Below are positions 33,357-41,790 of a DNA stretch of 64,000 nt, piece after piece. Position 1 is the first letter of the stretch. The number at the start of each line of letters is the position of its first letter. A program made the position numbers and the translations under genes. Source of the stretch: Pseudomonas multiresinivorans (lineage in GTDB: Bacteria > Pseudomonadota > Gammaproteobacteria > Pseudomonadales > Pseudomonadaceae); contig NZ_CP048833.1 of NCBI RefSeq assembly GCF_012971725.1, forward strand, positions 1,984,001 to 2,048,000, given 5' to 3'. Below the pieces are notes generated by a model. The model made no database searches and was not told where the DNA came from. It saw only the letters and a program-made list of their open reading frames with translations.

Positions 33357-34247
33357 CTAACGAGTGACGAACAGCCGGTCACCGAGGAAGTCGAGGAACA
33401 CTCGAAGCTTCAGCGGCATGCGTCGCCCGGCTGGCCACAGCGCGTGGAAGCTGCCCTGGTGCGCGGTGTGCTCGGCGAGCACCTGCATCAGCCTGCCGTC
33501 GTTCAGCGCACCGCGCACGGCGAAGTCGGGCAGGCAGGCGATGCCCATGCCCTGACTGGCGACGTTGATCAGCATGTCGGCGGTATTGCAGATCAGGCCG
33601 CCCTCCAGGCGCGGCTCCGACTCACCCGGCGCAAGGTTCAGTGGCCAGCGTTGCACCAGCCCGCTGCTGGGGTAGCGGTAGTGCAGGCACAGGTGCTGGT
33701 TCAGGTCGGCCGGCCGGCGAGGCGTACCGTATTGACGCAGGTAGGCCGGCGCGGCTACCAGCAGCAGGCTGAAATCGCCCAGCTTGCGCGCCTTGAGCCG
33801 CGAGTCGCGCAGTTCGCCGCCGCGTACTACCAGGTCGAAACCTTCCTCGATGACGTCCACCAGTCGGTCGGTGAAGTCGATATCCAGCTGGATGCGCGGA
33901 TAGCAGCGGAGGAATTCCGGCAGCACCTGCGGCAGCAGGCCGGCCACCAGCGGCATGCTTATCTTCAGTCGGCCGCGAGCCTGCTGGGTGGACAGCGCCA
34001 GTTCCTGCTCCGCCGCTTCGAGTTCGTCGAGGATGCGCCGGCAACGTTCGAGGAACAGCTGGCCTTCGTTGGAGAGGCTCAAGCTGCGGGTGCTGCGATG
34101 GAACAGGCGCACGCCCAGGCGTTCCTCCAGGCGCGCAATGCTCTTGCCCACTGCCGAGGCGGAGAGGCCGAGCAGTCGCGCGGCCTGGGCGAAGCTCAGG
34201 GTGTCGGCGACCTGGAGGAAGACCCGGAGCCCGTTGAGGCTGTCCAT
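33357..34247 (-). CDS. LysR-family transcriptional regulator
   Basis: A 296-aa LysR regulator. The N-terminal winged HTH (about 1-60) shows the typical ADTLSFAQAARLLGLSASAVGKSIARLE. The C-terminal periplasmic-binding-like effector domain (about 90-290) begins after a short linker helix. The chosen ATG gives the standard start MDSLNGLRVF. The stop is 4 bp from the convergent stop of the isochorismatase-like gene. It is divergent from an MFS transporter and a palindrome lies between them, so it likely regulates that gene. Confidence 0.9.
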   Translation of the reverse strand: MDSLNGLRVFLQVADTLSFAQAARLLGLSASAVGKSIARLEERLGVRLFHRSTRSLSLSNEGQLFLERCRRILDELEAAEQELALSTQQARGRLKISMPLVAGLLPQVLPEFLRCYPRIQLDIDFTDRLVDVIEEGFDLVVRGGELRDSRLKARKLGDFSLLLVAAPAYLRQYGTPRRPADLNQHLCLHYRYPSSGLVQRWPLNLAPGESEPRLEGGLICNTADMLINVASQGMGIACLPDFAVRGALNDGRLMQVLAEHTAHQGSFHALWPAGRRMPLKLRVFLDFLGDRLFVTR

Positions 34248-34303
34248 GTGAATGTATCCGTGTGGGCGGGCGGCCATTGTGCCGCTCGGCGGGGTATGAA
34301 TTG

Positions 34304-34319
34304 CGGACAGTAGTGTCCG
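34304..34319. promoter_or_regulatory. Palindrome in the LysR/MFS divergent region
   Basis: CGGACAGTAGTGTCCG has a perfect 6-bp inverted repeat with a 4-bp centre, about 57 bp upstream of the LysR start and 87 bp upstream of the MFS start. It is a candidate operator for the LysR regulator, although LysR sites are usually T-N11-A, so another regulator is possible. Confidence 0.5.
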
Positions 34320-34405
34320 TTATGTTCGGAATCCTAGCCTGTTTTTCCGCAATGCCGGGTTGCTTAGGGTGCAGCGGGTCTTCTTCGGATCATCACGGAC
34401 CCACC

Positions 34406-35929
34406 ATGAATCCCTCCCACGACACACGACAAGACGGCAATGACGTTTCGCGCTGGCTGCTGTTGCTCGCCGCCAGCCTGACGGCGGTGCTGATTCCCCT
34501 GTGCTTCACCGGCCCGGCCGTGGTGTTGCCGGCCATTGCCCATGAACTGGGCGGCTCGGCGGTGGCGCTTAACTGGATCGTCAACGGCTACGTGCTCGCC
34601 TACGGTGCGGCGATGATGGCGGCCGGAAGCCTGGCAGACGTCTATGGGCGCAAGCGCATCTGGGTGGTTGGCCTGGCGCTGTTCTGCGCGACCACCCTGG
34701 CAATTCCCCTCGCGGGCTCGGTGGCTGCTATCGACGCGCTCCGTGTGTTGCAGGGCGCCGGCGGTTCTGCGGCCTTTGCCGCTGCGATGGCGGCGCTGGC
34801 GCAGGAGTTCGATGGGCCTATTCGCACTCGGGTATTCAGCCTGCTGGGAACGACCTTCGGTGTCGGCCTGGCGTTTGGCCCGCTGCTCGCCGGCTGGCTG
34901 ACCGACGGGCCGGGCTGGCGCTGGGTATTCCTGGTGCCGGCAGTCTGTGCGCTGGCCTCTGTCCCGATGGTCATGCGCTATTGCCGGGAGAGTCGTGACC
35001 CGCAGGCGCGCGGCCTCGACTGGCCCGGCGCGCTGAGCTTCACCGCAGCGCTCAGCCTGTTCACCTACGGTCTGCTGCTGGCGCCGGAACAGGGCTGGAG
35101 CAGCGTTGCAGTCATCGTCACGCTGGCCGCGAGTGTCGTGCTCCTGGCGACGTTCATCGTCATCGAGCGTCGCGTCCAGCGGCCGCTGCTGGACCTCTCG
35201 CTGTTCAGCCAATGGCGATTTGTGGGCGTGCAGTTGCTGGGTGCTTCGCCAGCGTTCGCCTATGTGGTGTTGATCGTACTGCTTCCGGGACGGTTCATCG
35301 GTATCGAGGGGCAGGGGGCGCTGCAGGCTGGATGGACCATGCTGGCGCTGTCGTCACCGCTGCTGGTAGTGCCCTTCTTCGCCGCGCTGCTGGCGAGGCA
35401 TGTCAGCGCGGGCAGTCTGTCGGCGCTTGGCTTGTTGATCGTGTCGGGCGGGCTGATGTGGCTGGCGCGCAACCTGGCGGGAGGCGTCGCGCCGGATGCG
35501 CCGCTGCTGGTGATCGGCATCGGTATCGGCCTGCCCTGGGGGCTGATGGATGGGTTGGCAGTGAGTGTCGTGGAGCGCGAGCGTGCGGGCATGGCGACCG
35601 GCATCTTCAATACGGTGCGGGTGTCGGCCGATGCCGTGGCTATCGCGGTGGTCGGTGCGCTGCTGGCGACGCTGATTGCCGCGCAACTGGAGCCACTGGG
35701 TTTGGCGACGGCGGATCGGCTGATGAGCGCCAACCAGTTGGCCATCGGCAACCTCGCGGCGGTGGTCGAGGAACTTCCGCAGCTGGCGCCTGCTGAGCTA
35801 CGCAGTCAGTACATCGAGGTGTTCAGTCGCGTGCTGGAGCTGCTCGCCGGTGTGACCTGCGTCGTCGCCGGGCTGGTGTTGCTGCTGCTGGGCCGGGAAC
35901 GCGCGCCGGTACTCGCCGCCGAGACGTAG
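34406..35929 (+). CDS. MFS transporter, DHA2-like drug/metabolite exporter
   Basis: A 507-aa major facilitator protein with about 14 hydrophobic segments. The cytoplasmic loop 2-3 signature AGSLADVYGRKRIW (about 73-86) and the proline/glycine-rich motif C area LGTTFGVGLAFGPLLAGWL are visible. This size and topology fit the DHA2 (EmrB/QacA-like) proton-coupled exporters. The substrate is unknown. It is divergent from a LysR gene. The TAG stop lies within the left end of a palindromic repeat (35926-36004). Confidence 0.9.
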   Translation: MNPSHDTRQDGNDVSRWLLLLAASLTAVLIPLCFTGPAVVLPAIAHELGGSAVALNWIVNGYVLAYGAAMMAAGSLADVYGRKRIWVVGLALFCATTLAIPLAGSVAAIDALRVLQGAGGSAAFAAAMAALAQEFDGPIRTRVFSLLGTTFGVGLAFGPLLAGWLTDGPGWRWVFLVPAVCALASVPMVMRYCRESRDPQARGLDWPGALSFTAALSLFTYGLLLAPEQGWSSVAVIVTLAASVVLLATFIVIERRVQRPLLDLSLFSQWRFVGVQLLGASPAFAYVVLIVLLPGRFIGIEGQGALQAGWTMLALSSPLLVVPFFAALLARHVSAGSLSALGLLIVSGGLMWLARNLAGGVAPDAPLLVIGIGIGLPWGLMDGLAVSVVERERAGMATGIFNTVRVSADAVAIAVVGALLATLIAAQLEPLGLATADRLMSANQLAIGNLAAVVEELPQLAPAELRSQYIEVFSRVLELLAGVTCVVAGLVLLLLGRERAPVLAAET

Positions 35930-36004
35930 GGCGAATAACCGCTTGCGGTTATCCGCCGTGCTCTCGGTGACGGCGGATAACGCGTACCGCGTTATGCGCC
36001 CTAC
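35926..36004. repeat. Palindromic repeat (GTAGGGC...GCCCTAC) that supplies both stop codons
   Basis: A 79-bp element starting GTAGGGCGAATAACCGC and ending GCGTTATGCGCCCTAC, with internal GATAAC/GTTATC arms. Its outer GTAG on each strand gives the TAG stop of the MFS gene (35927-35929) and of rlmF (36001-36003). A shortened relative is at 43783-43832. It is a second repeat family distinct from the REPINs. Confidence 0.85.
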
Positions 36005-36990
36005 CGTTGGGTTCGACGCTGTTCCGGTTCGAGGAAGGTCCAGGCGACGAAGCGACTCTGCTTCTGGCCCTGGGCCATGTCCACAGTGCGAATCGTGATG
36101 GCCCCGGCCTTTTTCAGGGCGCGGCGGAAGTCGTCGAGGTTGCCGGCCTTGGACACCAGGGAGCTGAACCAATGCACCTGCTGGCCGACTTCCGCGCTTT
36201 CTGCCGCCAGCTTGCGCAGGAAGGCGATCTCGCCGCCTTCGCACCACAGCTCGTTGCTCTGCCCGCCGAAGTTCAGCTTTGGCAGTTGGCGCGATGGGTC
36301 GAGCTTGCCGAGGTTCTTCCATTTGCGCCGGCTGCCGCTGCTGGCCTCCTCCGGCGAGGAGTGGAAGGGTGGGTTGCAGAGGGTCGCGGCAAAGCGCTCA
36401 TCGGCGGCCAGCAGACCCTGGAAGATGCGCTTCGGATCGTGCTGCTGGCGCAGTTCGATGGCCTCGCCCAGGCCAGGATTGCCGTTGACGATGGCGCGGG
36501 CCGAGGCCAGGGCGGCCGGCTCGATGTCCGAGCCGAGGAAGCTCCAGCCGTAGTCGCGGTGGCCGATCAGCGGGTAGATGCAGTTGGCGCCGACACCGAT
36601 GTCCAGCACGCGCACGTCAGGCCCGCGCGGCACACTGCCGCCGTTTTCCTCGGCAAGCAGGTCGGCGAGGTAGTGCACGTAGTCCGCCCGGCCGGGAATC
36701 GGTGGGCAGAGGAAGCCGGCGGGAATGTCCCACTGGCCGATGCCGTATTGCGCCTTGAGCAGCGCGCGGTTGAACACGCGCACGGCCTCCGGGCTGGCGA
36801 AGTCGATGCTCGGCTTGCCATAGGGGTTGGTGATGACGAAGCGGCCCAGCTCCGGGCAACCCTCGATCAGCGCCGGGAAGTCGTAGTGGCCCTGGTGGCG
36901 GTTGCGCGGGTGCAGCAGGTTCGGCCGCTTCGCGGCAGGGTCGCGCAGGGGCTCGGATTTGGCGGCGAGGCGTTTTGGAGGTTTCGGCAT
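36001..36990 (-). CDS. rlmF: 23S rRNA (adenine(1618)-N(6))-methyltransferase
   Basis: A 329-aa SAM-dependent N6-adenine methyltransferase. A Lys/Arg-rich N terminus is followed by LHPRNRHQGHYDFPAL (family hallmark), SAM-binding VLDIGVGANCIYPLI and catalytic NPPF (TLCNPPFHSSPEEA). RlmF methylates A1618 of 23S rRNA. The ATG giving MPKPPKRL was chosen; a GTG 13 codons upstream is an alternative, and neither has a strong Shine-Dalgarno. The TAG stop is inside the palindromic repeat shared with the MFS gene. Confidence 0.92.
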   Translation of the reverse strand: MPKPPKRLAAKSEPLRDPAAKRPNLLHPRNRHQGHYDFPALIEGCPELGRFVITNPYGKPSIDFASPEAVRVFNRALLKAQYGIGQWDIPAGFLCPPIPGRADYVHYLADLLAEENGGSVPRGPDVRVLDIGVGANCIYPLIGHRDYGWSFLGSDIEPAALASARAIVNGNPGLGEAIELRQQHDPKRIFQGLLAADERFAATLCNPPFHSSPEEASSGSRRKWKNLGKLDPSRQLPKLNFGGQSNELWCEGGEIAFLRKLAAESAEVGQQVHWFSSLVSKAGNLDDFRRALKKAGAITIRTVDMAQGQKQSRFVAWTFLEPEQRRTQR

Positions 36991-37047
36991 GTCGGGCGCG
37001 GGCTGGGAAGCGGAGGGCGATTTTCCCACAGATGCGCTTGCCGCGCC

Positions 37048-37626
37048 TCAGCCGATCAGCAGGCTGCGCAGGCGGTCGAACAGCAGGCAGCACAGCAGCA
37101 GGGGAATCGGCAGGCCGAGTACAGTACCGAGCATGTAGGGCACGAAGCCGATGCCGGAGAGGGCCAGGCTGTAGTTCAGCGTCGGCGAGGTGATGAAGGC
37201 GTGGCGCAGGAGGAACACGCTGGTCGCTGGGCGCTGGTCGAGGTGGCTGAAGATGGCGCGGGTCATCTTGTTGTTCAGCAGCCGCAAGCCATTGCCACCC
37301 ACGGCGCGCACGATGAGGAAGGTGAATCCGCAGGAAAACAGGGCGGCGGCGTAGGTAATCAGCCCGCCCCAGAGCTTGCCCATGGCCAGCACGGCGGCGG
37401 CGAGGAACAGCAGGCCGGGGATGTGCAACAGGTTGCCCAGGGCGAACAGGCCGACGAACAGCAACAGGCCGCGCAGGCGGTTGTCGGCCAGTTCGTCGCG
37501 CAGGTAATCGAGGCTGAATTCCTCGTGCAGGCCGCTGGCGCGGTAGAGCAGGACCAGCACCACGGCGAAGGCCAGCAGCAGGATCAATCGGCGAAAGCGC
37601 CAGAGGGTAGGCGGGACGGCAAGCAT
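37048..37626 (-). CDS. VTT-domain (TVP38/TMEM64, DedA-like) membrane protein
   Basis: A 192-aa integral membrane protein with about five hydrophobic segments and the VTT/SNARE-associated core FALGNLLHIPGLLFLAAAVLAMGKLWGGLITYAAA. Family members are thought to move or scramble lipids, but the function of this protein is not known. It begins 9 bp downstream of the small winged-helix gene, on the same strand, so they are likely one transcript. Confidence 0.88.
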   Translation of the reverse strand: MLAVPPTLWRFRRLILLLAFAVVLVLLYRASGLHEEFSLDYLRDELADNRLRGLLLFVGLFALGNLLHIPGLLFLAAAVLAMGKLWGGLITYAAALFSCGFTFLIVRAVGGNGLRLLNNKMTRAIFSHLDQRPATSVFLLRHAFITSPTLNYSLALSGIGFVPYMLGTVLGLPIPLLLCCLLFDRLRSLLIG

Positions 37627-37635
37627 GATGGCGGC

Positions 37636-37932
37636 TCAGGGGTACTGCAGGATGTCCTTGATCTTCGGCAGGTGCGCGACAATCCAGCGCGGATCGATGG
37701 CGCCCCAGTCGCGGATGCGGTAGTGGCCGGCGTTGTTGCGCTCGCCGTCGTGCTGCTCGAAGGCGCAGTCGATGTCCAGGTCGGCCAGCGCTGCCAGGGT
37801 GTCCTGGGCGGTTCGCCGGGGCATGCCGGTGGCTTCCATCAGCGCCGGGACGCTGGTGGCGGTGCCGCTGTCGATCAGCCAGGCGACGTACAGGCGGCGG
37901 TAGAAACTGCTCTTGGTCTTGCTCACTTCCAT
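37636..37932 (-). CDS. Small winged-helix domain protein
   Basis: A 98-aa protein that looks like a single winged helix-turn-helix: the helices YRRLYVAWLIDSGTATSVPALMEATGMPRRTAQDTLAAL match the DNA-recognition part, then a short beta hairpin and tail WGAIDPRWIVAHLPKIKDIL. It was given the ATG with AAGGAA 12 bp upstream; the frame is open to 37998. It lies between the SLC13-type transporter and the VTT gene. It could be a local regulator, but no target is shown. Confidence 0.8.
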   Translation of the reverse strand: MEVSKTKSSFYRRLYVAWLIDSGTATSVPALMEATGMPRRTAQDTLAALADLDIDCAFEQHDGERNNAGHYRIRDWGAIDPRWIVAHLPKIKDILQYP

Positions 37933-37966
37933 CGTGACGTTTCCTTGGTGATCTTGTAGTTGGCGG

Positions 37967-39796
37967 CTACAGCGGCAGCAGCCAGGGTACCAGCACAACG
38001 CTGACGATCATCACCAGAATGGTGAAGGGTACGCCAACCTTGACGAAATCTCCGAAGCGATAGCGGCCGGGGCCGAGCACCAGAGTATTGACCGGCGAAG
38101 AGATCGGCGTCATGAAGGCGGCCGACGCGGCCAGCGCGACGATCATCGCGAAGGCTTCGGGGGAGGCGCCCAGCGCCTTGGCCGTGGCGATGGCGACCGG
38201 CGCCATGAGCACGGCGGTGGCGGTGTTGGAGATGAACAGGCCGATCACCGCAGTGAGCGCGAACAGGCTGGCGAGGATGGCATAGGTGCCGGCGCCGCCG
38301 AGTGCGCCGACCAGACCGTTGACTGCCAGGGTGATGCCGCCGGTCTTCTGCAGCGCCAGGGCAAAGGGCAGCATGCCGACGATCAGCAGCAGGCTCTGCC
38401 AGTGAATGGCGCGGTAGGCGCTGTCCATGTCGATGCAGCGAAACGCACCCATCAGCAGGCAGGCGATCAGCGCGGCCATGACGTTGGGCACCAGGCCGCT
38501 GACCATCAGGATCACCATCACCGCCAGGCTGAACAGTGCGTGGGGCGCCTGGCTGGCGGCGGGCGCCGCTTCGTCGACTTCGGCGGGCAGGCTGAGCACC
38601 AGGAAGTCGCGGCTGCGCGCCTGCAGCTGGCGGATTTCCTTCCAGTCGCCGATCACCAGCAGGGTGTCGCCGACCTTCAGCTTGGCCTCCAGCAGCCCCT
38701 CCACCAGTGCTTCACGGTTACGCCGCAGGCCCACTACGTTGAGGCCGTACTGGCTGCGGAACTCCAGGTCGCGCACGCTCCTGCCCAGCAACCCGGACTC
38801 CGGCGGCAGTGTGACCTCGGCCATGCCCACTTCGTGGGCGCGCTCGGTGAAATAGTCGCCCTGCAGGCTCAGCGGTTCCAGGCCGAACTCGTGGTACATG
38901 CCCAGCAGGTCGTTGCGTTCGCCGGAGATATCCACCAGCAGCACGTCACCGGCGTGCAGCACGATGTTGGCGCTGGGCGTCAGGATCTTCAGGCGGAAGT
39001 GCACCATGCGCTCGATGGCTACCACGTTGGTCCCGGCGCGGGCGCGCAGCTCCACGTCGGCCAGGCTCATGCCCACCAGCTGCGAGTCGGCGCGAATGCG
39101 CAGGCGGCGTTCGCGGCCGGCCAGCTGGTAGTCGCGGATCAGGTCGCTGAGGGTGCGGCGCTTGACGCTCTGCTTGTCGTCGCCGGCGTCATCGCCGAGC
39201 CAGCGCCGCGCCACCAGCATGTAGCCGACGCCGAGCACCAGCACGACCAGGCCGAACGGGGTAAAGCTGAAGAAGCTGAAACCTTTCGAGCCCTCACGCA
39301 CCAGCTCGCTGTGCACCACCACGTTGGGCGCAGTGGCGACCAGCGTGAGCATGCCGCTGATCAGCCCGGCGAAGCTCAGCGGCATCATCAGCCGGCGCGG
39401 CGACACGTGCAGGCGCGCGGCGATGCTCAGCACCACGGGAATGAAGATGGCGACCACGCCGGTCGAACTCATCACCGAACCGAGGCCGGCAACGGCCAGC
39501 ATCAGCAGTACCAGCAGGCGCGTCTCGCTGGAGCCGGCGCGGCGTGTCAGCCATTCGCCGATGCGGTAGGCCACGCCGGTGCGCACCAGGCCTTCGCCGA
39601 TGACGAACAGCGCGGCGATCAGGATGACGTTGGGGTCGGCGAAGCCGGCCAGCGACTCCTGCACGCTTAGCACGCCGGACAACGGCAGGGCGACCATGAC
39701 CAGCAGTGCGACCACGTCCATCCGCGGGCGGTTGGCGACGAACAGCCCGACCGCGGTGGCGAGGAGGGCGAGGACCCAGATCAGTGGCAGACTCAT
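37967..39796 (-). CDS. SLC13-family transporter with two TrkA-C domains
   Basis: A 609-aa membrane protein. N-terminal transmembrane half (about residues 1-195, including SVMSSTGVVAIFIPVVLSIA), two central soluble TrkA-C/RCK-C domains (about 215-300 and 305-395), then a second transmembrane half (VNTLVLGPGRYRFGDFVKVG near the end). This is the SLC13/DASS architecture of sodium- or proton-coupled anion carriers (dicarboxylate, sulfate or similar). The TrkA-C domains probably bind a regulatory ligand. The substrate cannot be told from sequence. Confidence 0.9.
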   Translation of the reverse strand: MSLPLIWVLALLATAVGLFVANRPRMDVVALLVMVALPLSGVLSVQESLAGFADPNVILIAALFVIGEGLVRTGVAYRIGEWLTRRAGSSETRLLVLLMLAVAGLGSVMSSTGVVAIFIPVVLSIAARLHVSPRRLMMPLSFAGLISGMLTLVATAPNVVVHSELVREGSKGFSFFSFTPFGLVVLVLGVGYMLVARRWLGDDAGDDKQSVKRRTLSDLIRDYQLAGRERRLRIRADSQLVGMSLADVELRARAGTNVVAIERMVHFRLKILTPSANIVLHAGDVLLVDISGERNDLLGMYHEFGLEPLSLQGDYFTERAHEVGMAEVTLPPESGLLGRSVRDLEFRSQYGLNVVGLRRNREALVEGLLEAKLKVGDTLLVIGDWKEIRQLQARSRDFLVLSLPAEVDEAAPAASQAPHALFSLAVMVILMVSGLVPNVMAALIACLLMGAFRCIDMDSAYRAIHWQSLLLIVGMLPFALALQKTGGITLAVNGLVGALGGAGTYAILASLFALTAVIGLFISNTATAVLMAPVAIATAKALGASPEAFAMIVALAASAAFMTPISSPVNTLVLGPGRYRFGDFVKVGVPFTILVMIVSVVLVPWLLPL

Positions 39797-39883
39797 GCGC
39801 TTCCCTAGCTTTATTTCGGCGCGCCATTGTGCCCGTTGTGGCAGGCACGTTGCGTTGATCCGATGCAGCTTAGCGAAGCGTGA

Positions 39884-39901
39884 CGCCCCGCGCGCGGGGC
39901 G
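39884..39901. terminator. GC palindrome after the TPP-enzyme gene
   Basis: CGCCCCGCGCGCGGGGCG is a perfect palindrome 10 bp past the stop of the TPP enzyme gene (minus strand). There is no U-tract, so it is a possible 3' stabiliser or weak terminator. Confidence 0.5.
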
Positions 39902-39910
39902 TTCGCCGGG

Positions 39911-41572
39911 TCATGGCAGCCGCGAAACCGGGGTGATCTGCTGCGGATCGGTGCGCAACTCGATCAGCGCCGGCTTGCCGCTGGCCTGGGCACGCTCGAA
40001 GGCGGCGGCGAAGTCCTCGGTACGTTCGACCAACTCGCCGTGGGCGCCGAAGGCGCGGGCGAGGGCGACGAAGTCCGGGTTGCGCAGTTGCGTGGCACTG
40101 ATGCGGCCGGGGTATTCGCGTTCCTGGTGCATGCGGATGGTGCCGAGCATGCCGTTGTTGACCACGATGACGGTCAGCGCCGCGCCGTACTGCACGGCGG
40201 TGGCCAGCTCCTGCGGGTACATCATGAAGCAGCCGTCGCCGGCGAAGCACACCACGCTGCGCTGCGGGTCGCGCAGCTTGGCGGCGATGGCAGCGGGGAA
40301 GCCGTAGCCCATGGCGCCGTTGGTGGGGGCGAGCTGGCTGCGCGGCGTGCGATAGCGGTAGAAACGGTGCACCCAGACGGCGTAATTGCCGGCGCCGTTG
40401 CTGATCACCGCATCGTCCGGGAGCGTTTCGTTGAGGTAGTGGACGACTTGCGTGAGGTCTACGCCTTGCGGTGGTTCGGCTTGCTTGGGTGGGGTGACGT
40501 AGCTCAGATAGTCGGCGCGGGCCGCAGCGGTCCACTCCGCCCAGGGCGTTTCGGTCAGGGGAGCGAGGCCGGCCAGGGCAGCGGCGATCTCCGGCATGCC
40601 GGCCTCGATCATCTGGTCGGCCTGGTAGACACGGCCCAGCTCGCTGGCATCGGCGTACACGTGGATCATGCTCTGCAGCGGGCGGGGACTCTGGATCAGG
40701 GTGTAGCCGGCGCTGGGCGTTTCGCTCAGGCGCGAGCCGAGTACCAGCAGCAGGTCAGCATCCTGCACCCGTGCGGTGAGCCTGGGCGAGGCGCCGAAGC
40801 CGAGCTGGCCGGCGTACTGCTCGTCGCGGTTGTCGATCAGGTCCTGGCGGCGGAACGAGGCCACCAGCGGCAGGCGGTTGGCGCGGGCGAAGGCGCGTAC
40901 CTGCTCGCAGGCCTCGGAGGTCCAGCCGGTGCCGCCGACGATCAGCAGAGGGCGCCGGGCCTGGCTCAGCCGTTCACGCAGCTCGGCCAGCGCGCTGGAC
41001 GTTGGCGCGGCGTGGGTGATGGGCGACGGTGCCACATCGGCGACCTGTGCCGAACCGAACAGCACCTCCTCCGGCAGCCCGATCACCACCGGACCGGGCC
41101 GCCCTGACTGGGCAACGCGGAAGGCGCGGGCGACGATCTCGGGAATGCGGCGGATGTCGTCGATCTCCGTGGCCCACTTGGCCAGGCCGCCGAACATCTG
41201 CCGGTAGTCCACTTCCTGGAAGGCCTCGCGGCCCTTGAACGCGCTTTCCACCTGGCCGATGAACAGGATCATCGGCGTCGAGTCCTGCATCGCCGTGTGC
41301 ACGCCGTTGGCCGCATGGGTCGCGCCCGGCCCGCGGGTGACGAAGCAGATACCGGGGCGGCCGGTGAGCTTGCCGTAGGCATCGGCCATGTTCGAGGCGG
41401 CGCCCTCATGGCGGGTGACGATGGTCTGGATGCCGCTGGCATCGTGCAGGGCATCGAGCACCGGCAGGTAGCTTTCGCCGGGGATGCAGTAGACGGTATC
41501 CACCGCGTGGCGCAGCAGGGCTTCGACGAGGACCTGGCCGCCGTTGCGGGCCGGAAGATCGGACATGGGCAT
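39911..41572 (-). CDS. Thiamine-pyrophosphate enzyme, acetolactate-synthase-like
   Basis: A 553-aa TPP-dependent enzyme with all three domains. The N-terminal Pyr domain has the activating Glu in TRHEGAASNMADAYG (E56). The C-terminal PP domain has GDGCFMMYPQELATA and NNGMLGTIRMHQ, the GDG-NN magnesium/TPP site. This is the IlvB-like group; real acetolactate synthases are encoded with a small regulatory subunit (ilvH), which is absent here, so the reaction may be another 2-keto acid decarboxylation. The ATG has AGGA about 7 bp upstream; an in-frame ATG two codons later is possible. The M14 gene is divergent. Confidence 0.87.
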   Translation of the reverse strand: MPMSDLPARNGGQVLVEALLRHAVDTVYCIPGESYLPVLDALHDASGIQTIVTRHEGAASNMADAYGKLTGRPGICFVTRGPGATHAANGVHTAMQDSTPMILFIGQVESAFKGREAFQEVDYRQMFGGLAKWATEIDDIRRIPEIVARAFRVAQSGRPGPVVIGLPEEVLFGSAQVADVAPSPITHAAPTSSALAELRERLSQARRPLLIVGGTGWTSEACEQVRAFARANRLPLVASFRRQDLIDNRDEQYAGQLGFGASPRLTARVQDADLLLVLGSRLSETPSAGYTLIQSPRPLQSMIHVYADASELGRVYQADQMIEAGMPEIAAALAGLAPLTETPWAEWTAAARADYLSYVTPPKQAEPPQGVDLTQVVHYLNETLPDDAVISNGAGNYAVWVHRFYRYRTPRSQLAPTNGAMGYGFPAAIAAKLRDPQRSVVCFAGDGCFMMYPQELATAVQYGAALTVIVVNNGMLGTIRMHQEREYPGRISATQLRNPDFVALARAFGAHGELVERTEDFAAAFERAQASGKPALIELRTDPQQITPVSRLP

Positions 41573-41790
41573 CGGGTTCCTGGAAGGGGCAGGGTGCGCT
41601 GATCTTCGGGCAACTGCCTCGGCGATCCAAGCGAGCATTCTTCGCAAGGTCATTCCTTCGAGGAATGCATGGGCCGTCGTAGAGCGGGCGCGACGACGAA
41701 CCGCGCTGGCATTTCCCCAGGGTTGACTATGGTTGATGCACGGACGCACCTGCGTCCGCAGGACGTTTTGCTGCAGAAGGAGAGCCTCCC

